Below, in pieces: positions 1 through 7,601 of a stretch of 64,000 nt of DNA (within the stretch, counting starts at the first letter, position 1; each line of letters opens with the position of its first letter). The translations under genes and the position numbers were made by a program. Source of the stretch: Hydrotalea sp. (GTDB lineage: Bacteria > Bacteroidota > Bacteroidia > Chitinophagales > Chitinophagaceae); NCBI GenBank assembly GCA_022402565.1, contig JAKRSC010000024.1:1-64000 (forward strand), written 5' to 3'. Below the pieces are notes generated by a model. The model had not been told where the DNA came from, did not search any database, and saw only the letters and a list, made by a program, of their open reading frames with translations.

Positions 1-248
1 ATTCCCTTTTTCAGATTGATGTTCAACAATTCAGCTCCCTCTTCATCGCGTGCAAACCAAGTCATCATTCTAAGAACCACTGGAAGATCTTCAGCATGAA
101 TTTTAAAATCAGGTCCATACAACCGCTTACCCGTTTCCTCTGTAAGGTCAACCATACTTTGGTAATTGACGGAAGAGCTCTTTAGTTCAGGAACATGCTT
201 AAAGAGGTTCTGCGTAGTTTTTGGTTGAATTATTATTGACGTGGACAT
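1..248 (-). CDS. DnaC/IstB-like replication ATPase, N-terminal part (3' end beyond window edge)
   Basis: An open frame starts at ATG (complement of 246-248) and runs off the left edge, giving 82 codons. The N-terminus contains LFKHVPELKSSSVNY and GKRLYGPDFKIHAEDLP and ends near ARDEEGAELLNINLKKG. From memory this is the leader that precedes the P-loop in ATP-binding proteins of Bacteroidota mobile elements; the Walker A motif itself would fall outside the window. It overlaps the end of the upstream replication-protein gene by 50 bases in another frame, which suggests translational coupling. The role as helicase loader or DnaC-like partner of the initiator is inferred from order and resemblance, not from a visible catalytic motif. 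Confidence 0.55.
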   Translation of the reverse strand, partial: MSTSIIIQPKTTQNLFKHVPELKSSSVNYQSMVDLTEETGKRLYGPDFKIHAEDLPVVLRMMTWFARDEEGAELLNINLKKG

Positions 249-978
249 AACTGGTTTTGGATTTTAGATTTGTTTTGTTTGGGTAATAGCCTTTAGAAAT
301 CCAGTTGCGCGCCATGGCGCCCCAATTTTGAATAGGAGTATTCTTGCTCAGCATCCAATTTTTACCTTGGTTATAGTTAAAAAAACGTTCCGCTTCTGCT
401 TGCGTTTGTTTATGTGCAAGAAAAAAAGCAACGACCCATTCCGACTTAGGCGGCAGCACCGAAAAAACAGCATGTGTGTTCTTAATGGCAGAAAAATCGA
501 GCTGATCAAAATTTGATTCGGTGTTTGGGTACATACTATTACTATTTAAAAAATTATTATTAGAACTATTAGTATGTATGTACCTAGTTTCCGCGGAGGG
601 CACCTGTTCAATTTTTGATGTTAATAACTCTGCTTTTTGGGGATTCACTTGGTCATTCAAAACCGCAGAAACCTGCAAGTGAGTATCATTTTTTGTATGT
701 GTCAAGATAGTGACCAAAGAATCTTGTGTTGGACTTTTAGCAGGCGTCCAAGAAATGAGACCAAGATTATGCAGGTCTTTCATGCAGTTAAAATAAGTGA
801 CCTGAGATTTAATCCTAGCTGCTTTCATTACATCGAACTTTGAAACTTTAAAATTTACACCAATTGGGTAATTATATTTAAACAAAAGTGCCATGTAGAT
901 AGATAGGTGAGAGGGGAGTAGTTCCCTATTGTTTGAGCCCTTAGATAAAAGCTCGTAAGCAATTAATTCTCTGTTCAT
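199..978 (-). CDS. Replication-initiator-like protein of the integrated element
   Basis: A protein of 259 residues starting at ATG (976-978). The N-terminal half looks like a winged-helix domain: NRELLPSHLSIYMALLFKYN, then KVSKFDVMKAARIKSQVTYF, then LHNLGLISWTPAKSP. The middle (about residues 135-155) is a low-complexity stretch rich in Ser and Asn. The C-terminus has a short conserved-looking block, AERFFNYNQGKNWMLSKN followed by IQNWGAMARNWI, as seen in replication proteins of Bacteroidota phages and mobile elements. It sits 15 bases after the excisionase-like gene and overlaps the DnaC-like gene, the initiator-plus-loader order seen in many elements. It could alternatively be called a DnaD-like or generic transcriptional-regulator protein; no catalytic motif decides it. 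Confidence 0.5.
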   Translation of the reverse strand: MNRELIAYELLSKGSNNRELLPSHLSIYMALLFKYNYPIGVNFKVSKFDVMKAARIKSQVTYFNCMKDLHNLGLISWTPAKSPTQDSLVTILTHTKNDTHLQVSAVLNDQVNPQKAELLTSKIEQVPSAETRYIHTNSSNNNFLNSNSMYPNTESNFDQLDFSAIKNTHAVFSVLPPKSEWVVAFFLAHKQTQAEAERFFNYNQGKNWMLSKNTPIQNWGAMARNWISKGYYPNKTNLKSKTSYVHVNNNSTKNYAEPL

Positions 979-993
979 AAGATTTTAAGGAGT

Positions 994-1284
994 CTAATAA
1001 GGATTTTCAATAACATTTTTAATATCTGCGTAACGGTATAAAACACGACCTCCAAATTTTACAGTTGTAAGTTTTCCCTTAGAACGGAGGATACTAAGTG
1101 TATGGTAACTTACATTCAAATGTTTCATTGCTTCTTTTGTTGAAAGCAGTTGATCACTATCAACTTTTGAAGGTCTTTCCAATTTATTGATATCAATTAT
1201 TTTCATCAAGACTTTTTCAAAGATGTCTTCAAGTTCGTACCTATTGATAAGTACTAAATTCATCGATTGATTTTGATTCTTCAT
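994..1284 (-). CDS. Excisionase-like helix-turn-helix protein
   Basis: A 96-residue protein with start ATG (1282-1284). The C-terminal half carries the MerR/excisionase-type winged helix of the HTH_17 family: LLSTKEAMKHLNVSYHTLSI, then LRSKGKLTTVKFGGRVLYRY, then ADIKNVIE. The N-terminal 40 residues are a short, probably helical leader. In Bacteroidota elements such proteins either act with the integrase in excision or activate the next gene. Here it is the first gene of the replication pair, 15 bases upstream of the initiator gene, so a role in controlling excision or replication is likely but inferred. Confidence 0.7.
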   Translation of the reverse strand: MKNQNQSMNLVLINRYELEDIFEKVLMKIIDINKLERPSKVDSDQLLSTKEAMKHLNVSYHTLSILRSKGKLTTVKFGGRVLYRYADIKNVIENPY

Positions 1285-1469
1285 TATCCAATAACATTAA
1301 AAAGGTTTGTAACATAGAGGTAAAACATATAATCATCTTATGATAACAGAGACCACTATGAAGAGTCAAAAAATTGAATAAAATCAAAGAAGAAATAATA
1401 AAAATTAAAAACAACATTTTTTAATTGGCAGCTATCCGTAACCATTTAAATAAATTTAAACGAGGGTGC

Positions 1470-1481
1470 AATACTAAAAAG
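1470..1481. repeat. 12-base direct repeat, partner at 1696-1707
   Basis: AATACTAAAAAG occurs exactly at 1470-1481 and again at 1696-1707, where it overlaps the stop codon of the XRE gene. Each contains TACTAA, close to the half-site CTAAGT of the palindromes at 1571 and 1988. It may be a degenerate regulator site or chance in AT-rich DNA. Confidence 0.35.
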
Positions 1482-1570
1482 AGAATTTTGAAATCAGATA
1501 AAAGGATATTCCTATTGATTGTAAAAAATTGAATAAATCAGAACATAATTGAATGATTTTAAATCTAAAT

Positions 1571-1587
1571 ACTTAGCTATACTAAGT
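1571..1587. promoter_or_regulatory. Putative operator 1 of the element repressor (ACTTAG-N5-CTAAGT)
   Basis: ACTTAG-CTATA-CTAAGT is a perfect inverted repeat, extended on both sides to a 10-base arm (AAATACTTAG ... CTAAGTATTT, 1567-1591). The same six-base arms with the same five-base spacing occur at 1988-2004, just upstream of the XRE repressor gene. One copy before the repressor and one before the replication genes is the classic layout of a lysogeny-type switch. Binding by the XRE protein is inferred. Confidence 0.6.
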
Positions 1588-1699
1588 ATTTGCTTATTGC
1601 ATACTTAACTCAATCCTTTAAAAGTCACACAGGATAAGCGTTTCAAGAAAATGTTAAAGAGAAAATTGTGATAATCCTTTTAGTTGTAAGAAACTAATA

Positions 1700-1954
1700 C
1701 TAAAAAGGTTTATCGGGGAAGAAATCTTTAATTGAGCATCTAAATATTTTAGCCAGCTGGTTTAAATGAGAAATGCTATAATGCGATTTATGTTGTTCAC
1801 TTTCAACCTGACCAATAAAACCAGGAGAGGTATCGAGAAGAACGGCTAAATCGAATTGTGACAAACTATACTCCTTCCGCAAGTTGCGAACTTTATTGAT
1901 CACAAATTGATCAAGCGGATGTTTAGCGGACTTTATTTTTTTCCCTTTTGCCAC
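1700..1954 (-). CDS. XRE-family helix-turn-helix regulator, probable repressor of the element
   Basis: An 84-residue protein. The start is GTG (complement of 1952-1954); there is no ATG anywhere in this frame, so GTG is the only reasonable start. An XRE/Cro-type HTH covers about residues 17-75: INKVRNLRKEYSLSQFDLAV, then LLDTSPGFIGQVESEQHKSH, then ISHLNQLAKIFRCSIKDFFP, closely following the lambda-repressor-like fold. There is no extra dimerisation, peptidase or sensor domain, so induction would need another factor. The palindrome at 1988-2004 lies 34 bases upstream of the start, consistent with autoregulation, and a twin palindrome lies downstream at 1571-1587. Confidence 0.8.
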   Translation of the reverse strand: MAKGKKIKSAKHPLDQFVINKVRNLRKEYSLSQFDLAVLLDTSPGFIGQVESEQHKSHYSISHLNQLAKIFRCSIKDFFPDKPF

Positions 1955-1987
1955 AGGCTAAAGGAATTGAAAGAAAGCCGAACTAGC

Positions 1988-2004
1988 ACTTAGTAATACT
2001 AAGT
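1988..2004. promoter_or_regulatory. Putative operator 2 (ACTTAG-N5-CTAAGT), upstream of the XRE gene
   Basis: ACTTAG-TAATA-CTAAGT is a perfect inverted repeat with the same arms and spacing as the site at 1571-1587. It is centred about 42 bases upstream of the GTG start of the XRE gene, where a repressor would block its own promoter. A recognisable TAnnTTTG box is not visible here. Confidence 0.6.
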
Positions 2005-2024
2005 GTTTTATAGCTGTAAATCAA

Positions 2025-2052
2025 TGAAAAAAGCCATTTCCTAAGAAATGGC
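2025..2052 (-). terminator. Intrinsic terminator overlapping the integrase stop codon
   Basis: On the minus strand GCCATTTC-TTAG-GAAATGGC (stem 2033-2040 with 2045-2052) is followed by a run of T (complement of 2027-2032). The stem includes the integrase stop codon at 2041-2043, so it should end the integrase transcript before the XRE gene. Confidence 0.75.
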
Positions 2053-3294
2053 CTTCAGTTTATTTTTTGATATAGACTCATTTTTCTTCAACTTTTCACG
2101 CAACTGCAACATATCATCACTCAGCTTACGATCCACAATTTTAGCATAATGTTGAGTCATTTTAATACTACTATGACCAAGCATTTTGCTAACACTTTCA
2201 ATAGGCACGCCATTGGTTAATGTAACTGTTGTAGCAAAAGTATGGCGAGCTATATGGAAAGTAAGTTCCTTATTGATGTTGCAAATGGCCGCTATTTCTT
2301 TTAGATAGCAATTCATTTTTTGGTTGGTCAAAACGGGGAGTAGTTTATCAGATTTTAACCCGTTGAATTGCTTTTCATATTTGTTGATAATCTCTTCTGC
2401 AACTGGAAGGAGAGGAATTGAAGACTTGACATCTGTTTTTTGACGGTTAATGTTGATCCACTTACCACCATCAATTCCTGTAACAATGTTTTCAGATGTA
2501 AGCTTTTGAACATCTATATAGGCTAATCCTGTATAGCAGCTAAATATGAAAATATCCCGAACAGCTTCAAGCCTGTTATTATTCATGTCCTTAATGTAAA
2601 TAGAATCAATTTCATTTTGGGATAAGAATACTCTTTCTACTTCTTTAGTTTTCTGTTTATAATTAGTAAAAGGATATTTTTCAAGCCAACCATTATTTGA
2701 ACAGATTCTTACAATTTTAGAAAAGTTCTTGATGTATTTGACTGTGGTATTATGAGAGCACCGTTTTACTGTTCTAAGAAAGAAGTCGTAATCGTTAATG
2801 AAATTATTATCAAGTTTATCAATATCGAAATCGCTTTTCTTAAACTTCCATTTGATGAATTCTGCAGTGTGATTAAGAGAGGTTTCGTAACGCTCTAATG
2901 TGCCAGGAGAGTATTCCACATTAACGAGAGCTTTCATTCGGTTATTGTGATCTCTAAAAACTTCTAGGATTTGCTTTGCCTTTTCCTTTTTCCCTTGATA
3001 TCTATCAACTACCAAATCGGGGGTAAGTTGATCATTGGATAGCGATAAACGTTCATATACTTCCAAAAGTTGAACTTCTATACGACTAAGAGTGATGTTA
3101 TGCTTTTTTGCATCATGCGCCTCGGGATGGACTCTTTTTAATTTGGGTTCCCAGTATTCTAATAAGCATGTAACTCCAGTAGAGAATTTTGCTCTTTTGG
3201 AAGCAATCGTAACTCTACAATAGATATAAATTTCTCCATTAGGGGTAAAAACGTCTTTTCTAGGGTAGAAAAGGATGCTGATTTTTCTTGACAT
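2041..3294 (-). CDS. Tyrosine site-specific recombinase (integrase) of the element
   Basis: The start was placed at the ATG at 3292-3294 (MSRKISILFYPRK), giving 417 residues; a longer frame begins at 3366 but its extra residues do not resemble the family. Domains in order: an arm-type DNA-binding region in the first 90 residues (IYIYCRVTIASKRAKFSTGV), a SAM-like core-binding domain in the middle (SPGTLERYETSLNHTAEFIK), and a C-terminal catalytic domain. Catalytic residues visible are the first Arg region (FSCYTGLAYIDVQKLT, where the usual R is not obvious), H-x-x-R in ELTFHIARHTFATT, His in MLGHSSIKMTQHYAKI and the nucleophile Tyr in the same block. It is the Bacteroidota phage-integrase type. 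It is transcribed away from tRNA-Ser and catalyses integration and excision. Confidence 0.9.
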   Translation of the reverse strand: MSRKISILFYPRKDVFTPNGEIYIYCRVTIASKRAKFSTGVTCLLEYWEPKLKRVHPEAHDAKKHNITLSRIEVQLLEVYERLSLSNDQLTPDLVVDRYQGKKEKAKQILEVFRDHNNRMKALVNVEYSPGTLERYETSLNHTAEFIKWKFKKSDFDIDKLDNNFINDYDFFLRTVKRCSHNTTVKYIKNFSKIVRICSNNGWLEKYPFTNYKQKTKEVERVFLSQNEIDSIYIKDMNNNRLEAVRDIFIFSCYTGLAYIDVQKLTSENIVTGIDGGKWININRQKTDVKSSIPLLPVAEEIINKYEKQFNGLKSDKLLPVLTNQKMNCYLKEIAAICNINKELTFHIARHTFATTVTLTNGVPIESVSKMLGHSSIKMTQHYAKIVDRKLSDDMLQLREKLKKNESISKNKLKAIS

Positions 3295-3343
3295 AGTTTT
3301 TTTAACGGTTGTGTGAATGATAGCTGGCAACTTAAAATTACTC

Positions 3344-3400
3344 AAAAAAAGGTCCCAAAAAACCATACTAACTTCTATGGGACCTTTTTTGGGACCTTTT
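3344..3400. repeat. Inverted and direct GGGACC repeats between integrase and tRNA-Ser
   Basis: AAAAAAAGGTCCCAAAA (3344-3360) is the inverse of TTTTTGGGACCTTTT (3386-3400). A further direct copy, GGGACCTTTTTT, begins at 3379. Three GGGACC/GGTCCC blocks in 57 bases beside an integrase gene fit arm-type integrase binding sites or part of the attachment region. No function can be proved from sequence. Confidence 0.5.
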
Positions 3401-3442
3401 AATTTGATTTAAACCGATTTAAATAGGTATAAATTCAAATAA

Positions 3443-3477
3443 AAAATCCCTTAAAGTGTTGATTTTTAAGGGATTTT
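3443..3477 (-). terminator. Strong hairpin downstream of tRNA-Ser, probable terminator
   Basis: A perfect 13-base stem, AAAATCCCTTAAA (3443-3455) with TTTAAGGGATTTT (3465-3477), loop of nine. On the minus strand it ends in a T-rich stretch, as expected for a terminator of the tRNA transcript. It could also belong to the element boundary. Confidence 0.65.
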
Positions 3478-3496
3478 GAAAAAGGTTATAAGACCT

Positions 3497-3584
<88 letters not shown>

Positions 3585-3761
3585 GGGTGCAAAATAATAG
3601 TATGAAACTTTATCTTCCAAATATTCTCTGAAATTCAATCATTTTATCTTGTTCTCCTTTTAGTCATAAATTATTTATACCAGTTGTCCAGCTTCACTTC
3701 CGCTTGATTTACTTTCGTTGTATTATTGCTAACCTTTCTTCATTTTCACTGTTATACATCT

Positions 3762-4625
3762 ATGCAAAAACGCTGGTTTCATCGTATTTCTACCATATTT
3801 ATTGTTGGACTACTAGTAGGTTCGCATGGCTGCGAAACTTTGAAACTGAGGGTGAGTAATCCTAAACTTCAAGCCACAATTGTATCAAAAACTGGAGCAG
3901 ATGTAAAAATCAGAACTTTTACCTCCAATAATCATTCTATTAGATATGTTACTGTTGGCGACTCATCCAAACCTCCTCTTGTTCTTTTACATGGCTCACC
4001 TAGCTCTTTGTCGGGGTGGAGGGCCGTTTATACCGATTCTAATTTTACTAATAAATATTACCTCATTTTAATTGATAGACCGGGTTATGGTTTTTCTCAG
4101 TTTGGAAATGTAGTTACTTCAATTGCTGAACAAGCATCATTGGTCAACGGTATTTTGAAAGAGTTACAATTGAATCAACCTGCACGTATTTTAGGCTCTT
4201 CTTACGGTGGGCCGGTAGCCTTGAAAGCGGCTATGCAAGCACCTGATCTTTATAATCAAATTGTATTGCTTTCCGCATCAGTAAAACCCAGCGCAGAAAA
4301 AGTATACGATATTAGCTACCTGATGGTTGTGCCAGTTATTGAATGGCTTTTTCCAAAAGTGTTTACGATGGCTTCAAAAGAAAAATTGAGCCATGCAAAT
4401 GAGTTAAAGAAGCTTACAGAATGGAATAGAATTAAGTCGCCTGTTACCATCTTACACGGCGATGCTGATGAACTTATTTATTACGATAATGCTTTATATG
4501 CGCAAGAACAACTTTTACCTTATACCAGCGTAGACTTGATAACGCTTAAAAACAAAGGCCACGCACTTATATTTTCTGATCCCGACTACCTGAAAGCATT
4601 ATTGCTTCTATATTTGCAGCAATAG
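3762..4625 (+). CDS. Alpha/beta hydrolase, predicted lipoprotein or membrane-anchored
   Basis: The start was chosen at ATG 3762 (MQKRWFHRISTIF), giving 287 residues; a longer frame from 3726 lacks support. The N-terminus is a signal sequence, IFIVGLLVGSHGCETLK, whose Cys could be lipidated. The hydrolase fold shows the oxyanion loop LVLLHGSPSSLSGW, strand LILIDRPGYGFSQFG, nucleophile elbow ILGSSYGGPVAL (Ser in G-S-S-Y-G), acid region LHGDADELIYYDNA and the catalytic His in KNKGHALIFSDP. The substrate is unknown. The stop codon is directly followed by the ATG of the ABC transporter gene with no gap, so the two are probably made together. Confidence 0.8.
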   Translation: MQKRWFHRISTIFIVGLLVGSHGCETLKLRVSNPKLQATIVSKTGADVKIRTFTSNNHSIRYVTVGDSSKPPLVLLHGSPSSLSGWRAVYTDSNFTNKYYLILIDRPGYGFSQFGNVVTSIAEQASLVNGILKELQLNQPARILGSSYGGPVALKAAMQAPDLYNQIVLLSASVKPSAEKVYDISYLMVVPVIEWLFPKVFTMASKEKLSHANELKKLTEWNRIKSPVTILHGDADELIYYDNALYAQEQLLPYTSVDLITLKNKGHALIFSDPDYLKALLLLYLQQ

Positions 4626-6446
4626 ATGAAACATTTAGCGTCTTTACACCAGTATTTCTGGAAATATCGTGTTCGATTTTTTATCGGTATTTTCTTCGTT
4701 ATCACTTCGAACTATTTCGCCGTAATGGCACCACAGGTTACTAGCTATATTATAACTAAAGTGCAGCAAGCACTTCCAGGAAATAGTCAAACCAAATTAA
4801 TGAAGTACGATGGCTTGGTAGAATATTTAATTGGTTTATTGGAAACAGGCGAGAATAGAACTTTATTAGGCGTTGTAACTTTTTCAAGCATAGCTATTTT
4901 GTTGATTGCCATCATTCGTGGTGTGTTGATGTTTTTTATGCGCCAAACGCTCATTGTTATGAGTAGGCACATAGAATACGACCAGAAAAATGCTATCTAC
5001 CAAAAATATCAGCAACTCAGTGCACAGTTCTATAAAGTTCATGCTACAGGCGATTTAATGAATAGAATTACAGAAGATGTAAGTCGTGTTAGAATGTACA
5101 CAGGACCAGCCATCATGTATTTCATTAACCTGGTAGCTTTAATTAGTTTTTGTTTGGTGAATATGTTTCAGCGTGATATTACACTTACACTGTATGTATT
5201 AGCCCCTCTGCCCATTTTGGCCATTACCATTTATTATGTGAATAGTATCATTAATCGTAAAAGTGAACAAATTCAAGAATCATTAAGTGACCTTACTTCG
5301 CATGCACAGCAAACCTATTCTGGTATTCGGGTTGTGAAGTCTTTTGTTCAAGAAAATGCTATGCTGAATTTCTTTAAAGGAATTAGCATGCGATATCAAG
5401 TACAAGCTATTTCATTGGCAAAAACAGAAGCTATTTACTTTCCATCTATCACGCTCATGATTGGACTCAGCACTTTGCTTACCATTTACATCGGTAGCAT
5501 GCATGTGTTGGATCAATCTGTGAAAGTTGGAACTATTGTTGAATTTGTGATTTATATTAATATGCTCACTTTTCCAGTAAGTGCCATTGGGTGGACGGCC
5601 AGTATGATTCAAAGAGCAGCAGCTTCGCAAAAGAGGATCAACGAATTTTTAGATACCAATGATCATCAAACCGATGAAGGCAATATAATTGCACCACTCA
5701 CAGGCAATCTTGTTTTAGATCATGTTCACTTTACTTATAAGCATACAGGAATAGAAGCCTTGCATAATGTATCTCTCCAAATTCTCGCTGGCTCCAAAGT
5801 ATTATTACTAGGTAGGGCAGGGGCTGGCAAAACAACACTTTTGCAGGTAATTGCTAGGTTATTTGAAACAAATAGCGGTAAAATTAGTATTGGAGAGCAT
5901 TTTATTGAAAGCTATCAGCTACAGCATTATCGTGAAAAAATAAGCTATATACCCCAAGACGTTTTTCTCTTTAGCGATACTGTTTATAATAACATCTGCT
6001 TTGGGTTGCCTACACAAGATTCGCCCGAAGCTGTAGAAGCAGCAGCAAAAGCCGCCTCTATACATAATGATATTTTAAATTTTTCTGATGGTTATCAGAC
6101 CATGATTGGTGAGCGAGGGGTAACTTTAAGTGGAGGACAAAAGCAACGTATTTCTATTGCACGAGGACTCATCAAACAGCCAGATTTAGTATTAATTGAC
6201 GACTGCTTAAGTGCTGTAGACGCCAAAACAGAACAACAGATTACACAAAATCTCCAAAAAGCACTCATAGGTAAAACGGCAATTATTAGTACCCACCGTG
6301 TATTTACATCTATTCAATTTGACCTCATTGTATACATGGAAAAAGGGGCTATTGTTGAATTGGGCAACCATGAAACTTTGTTGGAATTGAATGGAAGATA
6401 TGCTCAACTAATCCGTCGTCAGTGGGCTGAACAAGCTGAAAATTAA
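4626..6446 (+). CDS. ABC exporter, permease fused to ATPase (MsbA/MdlA-like)
   Basis: A 606-residue half-transporter with six predicted membrane helices in residues 15-320 and a nucleotide-binding domain after about residue 350. Visible motifs are Walker A GRAGAGKTT (about 395-403), Q-loop YIPQDVFLFSDTV, signature LSGGQKQR (about 500), Walker B LVLIDDCLSAVD (522-533) and H-loop ISTHRV. The residue after the Walker B aspartate is Asp526 instead of the usual catalytic Glu, as in MdlA-type exporters. Family members move lipids, peptides or drugs out across the inner membrane; the substrate here is not recognisable. It follows the hydrolase gene without a gap. No second half-transporter is encoded nearby. 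Confidence 0.88.
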   Translation: MKHLASLHQYFWKYRVRFFIGIFFVITSNYFAVMAPQVTSYIITKVQQALPGNSQTKLMKYDGLVEYLIGLLETGENRTLLGVVTFSSIAILLIAIIRGVLMFFMRQTLIVMSRHIEYDQKNAIYQKYQQLSAQFYKVHATGDLMNRITEDVSRVRMYTGPAIMYFINLVALISFCLVNMFQRDITLTLYVLAPLPILAITIYYVNSIINRKSEQIQESLSDLTSHAQQTYSGIRVVKSFVQENAMLNFFKGISMRYQVQAISLAKTEAIYFPSITLMIGLSTLLTIYIGSMHVLDQSVKVGTIVEFVIYINMLTFPVSAIGWTASMIQRAAASQKRINEFLDTNDHQTDEGNIIAPLTGNLVLDHVHFTYKHTGIEALHNVSLQILAGSKVLLLGRAGAGKTTLLQVIARLFETNSGKISIGEHFIESYQLQHYREKISYIPQDVFLFSDTVYNNICFGLPTQDSPEAVEAAAKAASIHNDILNFSDGYQTMIGERGVTLSGGQKQRISIARGLIKQPDLVLIDDCLSAVDAKTEQQITQNLQKALIGKTAIISTHRVFTSIQFDLIVYMEKGAIVELGNHETLLELNGRYAQLIRRQWAEQAEN

Positions 6447-6495
6447 ATGCTTTTGAATAGCGTATTTTTTATCACAATTGGCTATAAGTCAAAAT

Positions 6496-6525
6496 TTTGT
6501 CATTTCAATTACATCCCTATATTTG
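6496..6525 (+). promoter_or_regulatory. Bacteroidota-type promoter of the DUF3276 gene
   Basis: TTTG at 6496-6499, an 18-base spacer, and TATATTTG at 6518-6525 match the -33/-7 pattern TTTG ... TAnnTTTG. The transcript would start near 6532, which makes any coding start before that position unlikely and favours GTG 6563 or ATG 6590. Confidence 0.65.
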
Positions 6526-6562
6526 TGACGCTTATGTTTCTTTTAACCAAAAACTAACTACT

Positions 6563-7045
6563 GTGGCGTACGAGCACAACGACAAAAAGATGGAAAGCGT
6601 TTACAGCAAGCGAATTCGTGCCGGAAAAAGACGTACTTATTTTTTTGATGTCAGAGCAACCAAGGGCAACGATTATTTCTTAACCATTACTGAAAGTAGA
6701 AAGAGATTTGATGATCATGGTTACGATCGTCACAAGATCTTCGTATATAAAGAAGATTTCAACAAATTCTTTAGAGCATTAGGTGAGGCTATTGATTTTG
6801 TCAAGACTGATTTAATGCCTAATTACAATTTTGATTCTTTCAACCACGATGATGCTGAGGGAGATGGTGAAGGTTATTATGATGAACCTCCTATCATTAA
6901 AAAACCTTCTCAAGTTGTGCATGTTTCAGAAGCACCTAAACCTGCACCTGCACCTGCACAAGTAGAGGTTGCTCCTGCAACGACTTATCCAACCGCTTCG
7001 GCAAGTGATTTAAACTTGTCTACGGAGGAAGTTGATAAATGGTAA
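6563..7045 (+). CDS. DUF3276 / PUR-alpha-like nucleic-acid-binding protein
   Basis: The start was set at GTG 6563 (VAYEHNDKKMESVYSKR), giving 160 residues, because the promoter ends near 6525; ATG 6590 is the alternative. The PUR-like repeat covers about residues 10-80: SVYSKRIRAGKRRTYFFDVR, then GNDYFLTITESRKRF, then HKIFVYKEDFNKFFRALGEA. After it come an acidic segment and a Pro/Ala-rich linker (KPAPAPAQVEVAPATT). The family is very frequent in Bacteroidota and resembles eukaryotic PUR-alpha, which binds single-stranded DNA and RNA; its bacterial role is poorly known. It is monocistronic, with its own promoter and terminator. Confidence 0.85.
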   Translation: MAYEHNDKKMESVYSKRIRAGKRRTYFFDVRATKGNDYFLTITESRKRFDDHGYDRHKIFVYKEDFNKFFRALGEAIDFVKTDLMPNYNFDSFNHDDAEGDGEGYYDEPPIIKKPSQVVHVSEAPKPAPAPAQVEVAPATTYPTASASDLNLSTEEVDKW

Positions 7046-7065
7046 AACATCCCCAAACTATACTC

Positions 7066-7100
7066 AAAACCATCATCGCGAAAGCAATGATGGTTTTTTT
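7066..7100 (+). terminator. Intrinsic terminator of the DUF3276 gene
   Basis: Stem AAAACCATCAT (7066-7076) with ATGATGGTTTT (7087-7097) and a run of seven T. It overlaps the last bases of the convergent GNAT gene and may serve both directions. Confidence 0.85.
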
Positions 7101-7599
7101 ATAATTCTTTCAGCATCCAAATATCACATCCATGATGACCCGAATCACCCAAGGGGCCATTCAAATACGTGTATCCAAGGGCTTCATACACTGCAACAGC
7201 CTTTTTTAATTCGGGCATGGTTTCTAAATAAGCATGCGTATATCCAACAGACTTTGCCCAATCCATAGCCACTTGCATCATATTTCTGCCCAAGCCAATA
7301 TTGCGTACTGAAGGTTTCAAATACATTTTCACCAGTTCGCAGGTACCATTTGGTAAATTAGGTGTTGGAAAAATACCGGCACCTCCAACAATTTCACCTT
7401 CTTTTTCAGCTACCCAATAATGGCTCAAGGGTGTTGATTCAAACAATTCAGACAAAGCATCGGTAGTGTCATCAAAATATACTGTGCCTGGTTTATTAGC
7501 CCCAAACTCTTCCAATGCATTTCGTATAATTTTAGCCATTGCACTATTGTCGCGCGGCTCTATACTGCGAATTTGAATATTCTCTAATGAATGGTGCAT
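7099..7599 (-). CDS. GNAT-family N-acetyltransferase
   Basis: A 166-residue protein starting at ATG (7597-7599). It has the GNAT fold throughout: N-terminal IQIRSIEPRDNSAMAKII, central strands HYWVAEKEGEIVGGAGIF, the acetyl-CoA-binding motif A region YLKPSVRNIGLGRNMMQVAM (R-x-x-G-x-G like) and C-terminal THAYLETMPELKKAVAVYEA followed by LGYTYLNGPLG. The family moves an acetyl group from acetyl-CoA to an amine; the acceptor is unknown. It lies two bases after pgi as the last gene of the ltaE-pgi operon, without an obvious metabolic link. Confidence 0.85.
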   Translation of the reverse strand: MHHSLENIQIRSIEPRDNSAMAKIIRNALEEFGANKPGTVYFDDTTDALSELFESTPLSHYWVAEKEGEIVGGAGIFPTPNLPNGTCELVKMYLKPSVRNIGLGRNMMQVAMDWAKSVGYTHAYLETMPELKKAVAVYEALGYTYLNGPLGDSGHHGCDIWMLKEL

Positions 7600-7601
7600 T
7601 G

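Larger units (their letters stand above)
1285..1699. other. 415-base AT-rich control region of the element, no gene seen
   Basis: No convincing coding frame is present on either strand; the longest ATG-initiated plus-strand frame I followed (from 1339) stops after 13 codons. The stretch lies between the repressor gene and the excisionase/replication genes, so it should contain the promoter of the latter. It holds a perfect palindrome at 1567-1591, a 12-base sequence at 1470-1481 repeated at 1696-1707, and a half-site-like ATACTTAA near 1601. No clear TAnnTTTG box was found close to the start at 1284. Confidence 0.6.

Noticed and set aside
7032-7268. Plus-strand open frame of 78 codons after the DUF3276 gene
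   Set aside because: It runs through the terminator hairpin and antisense to the GNAT gene.
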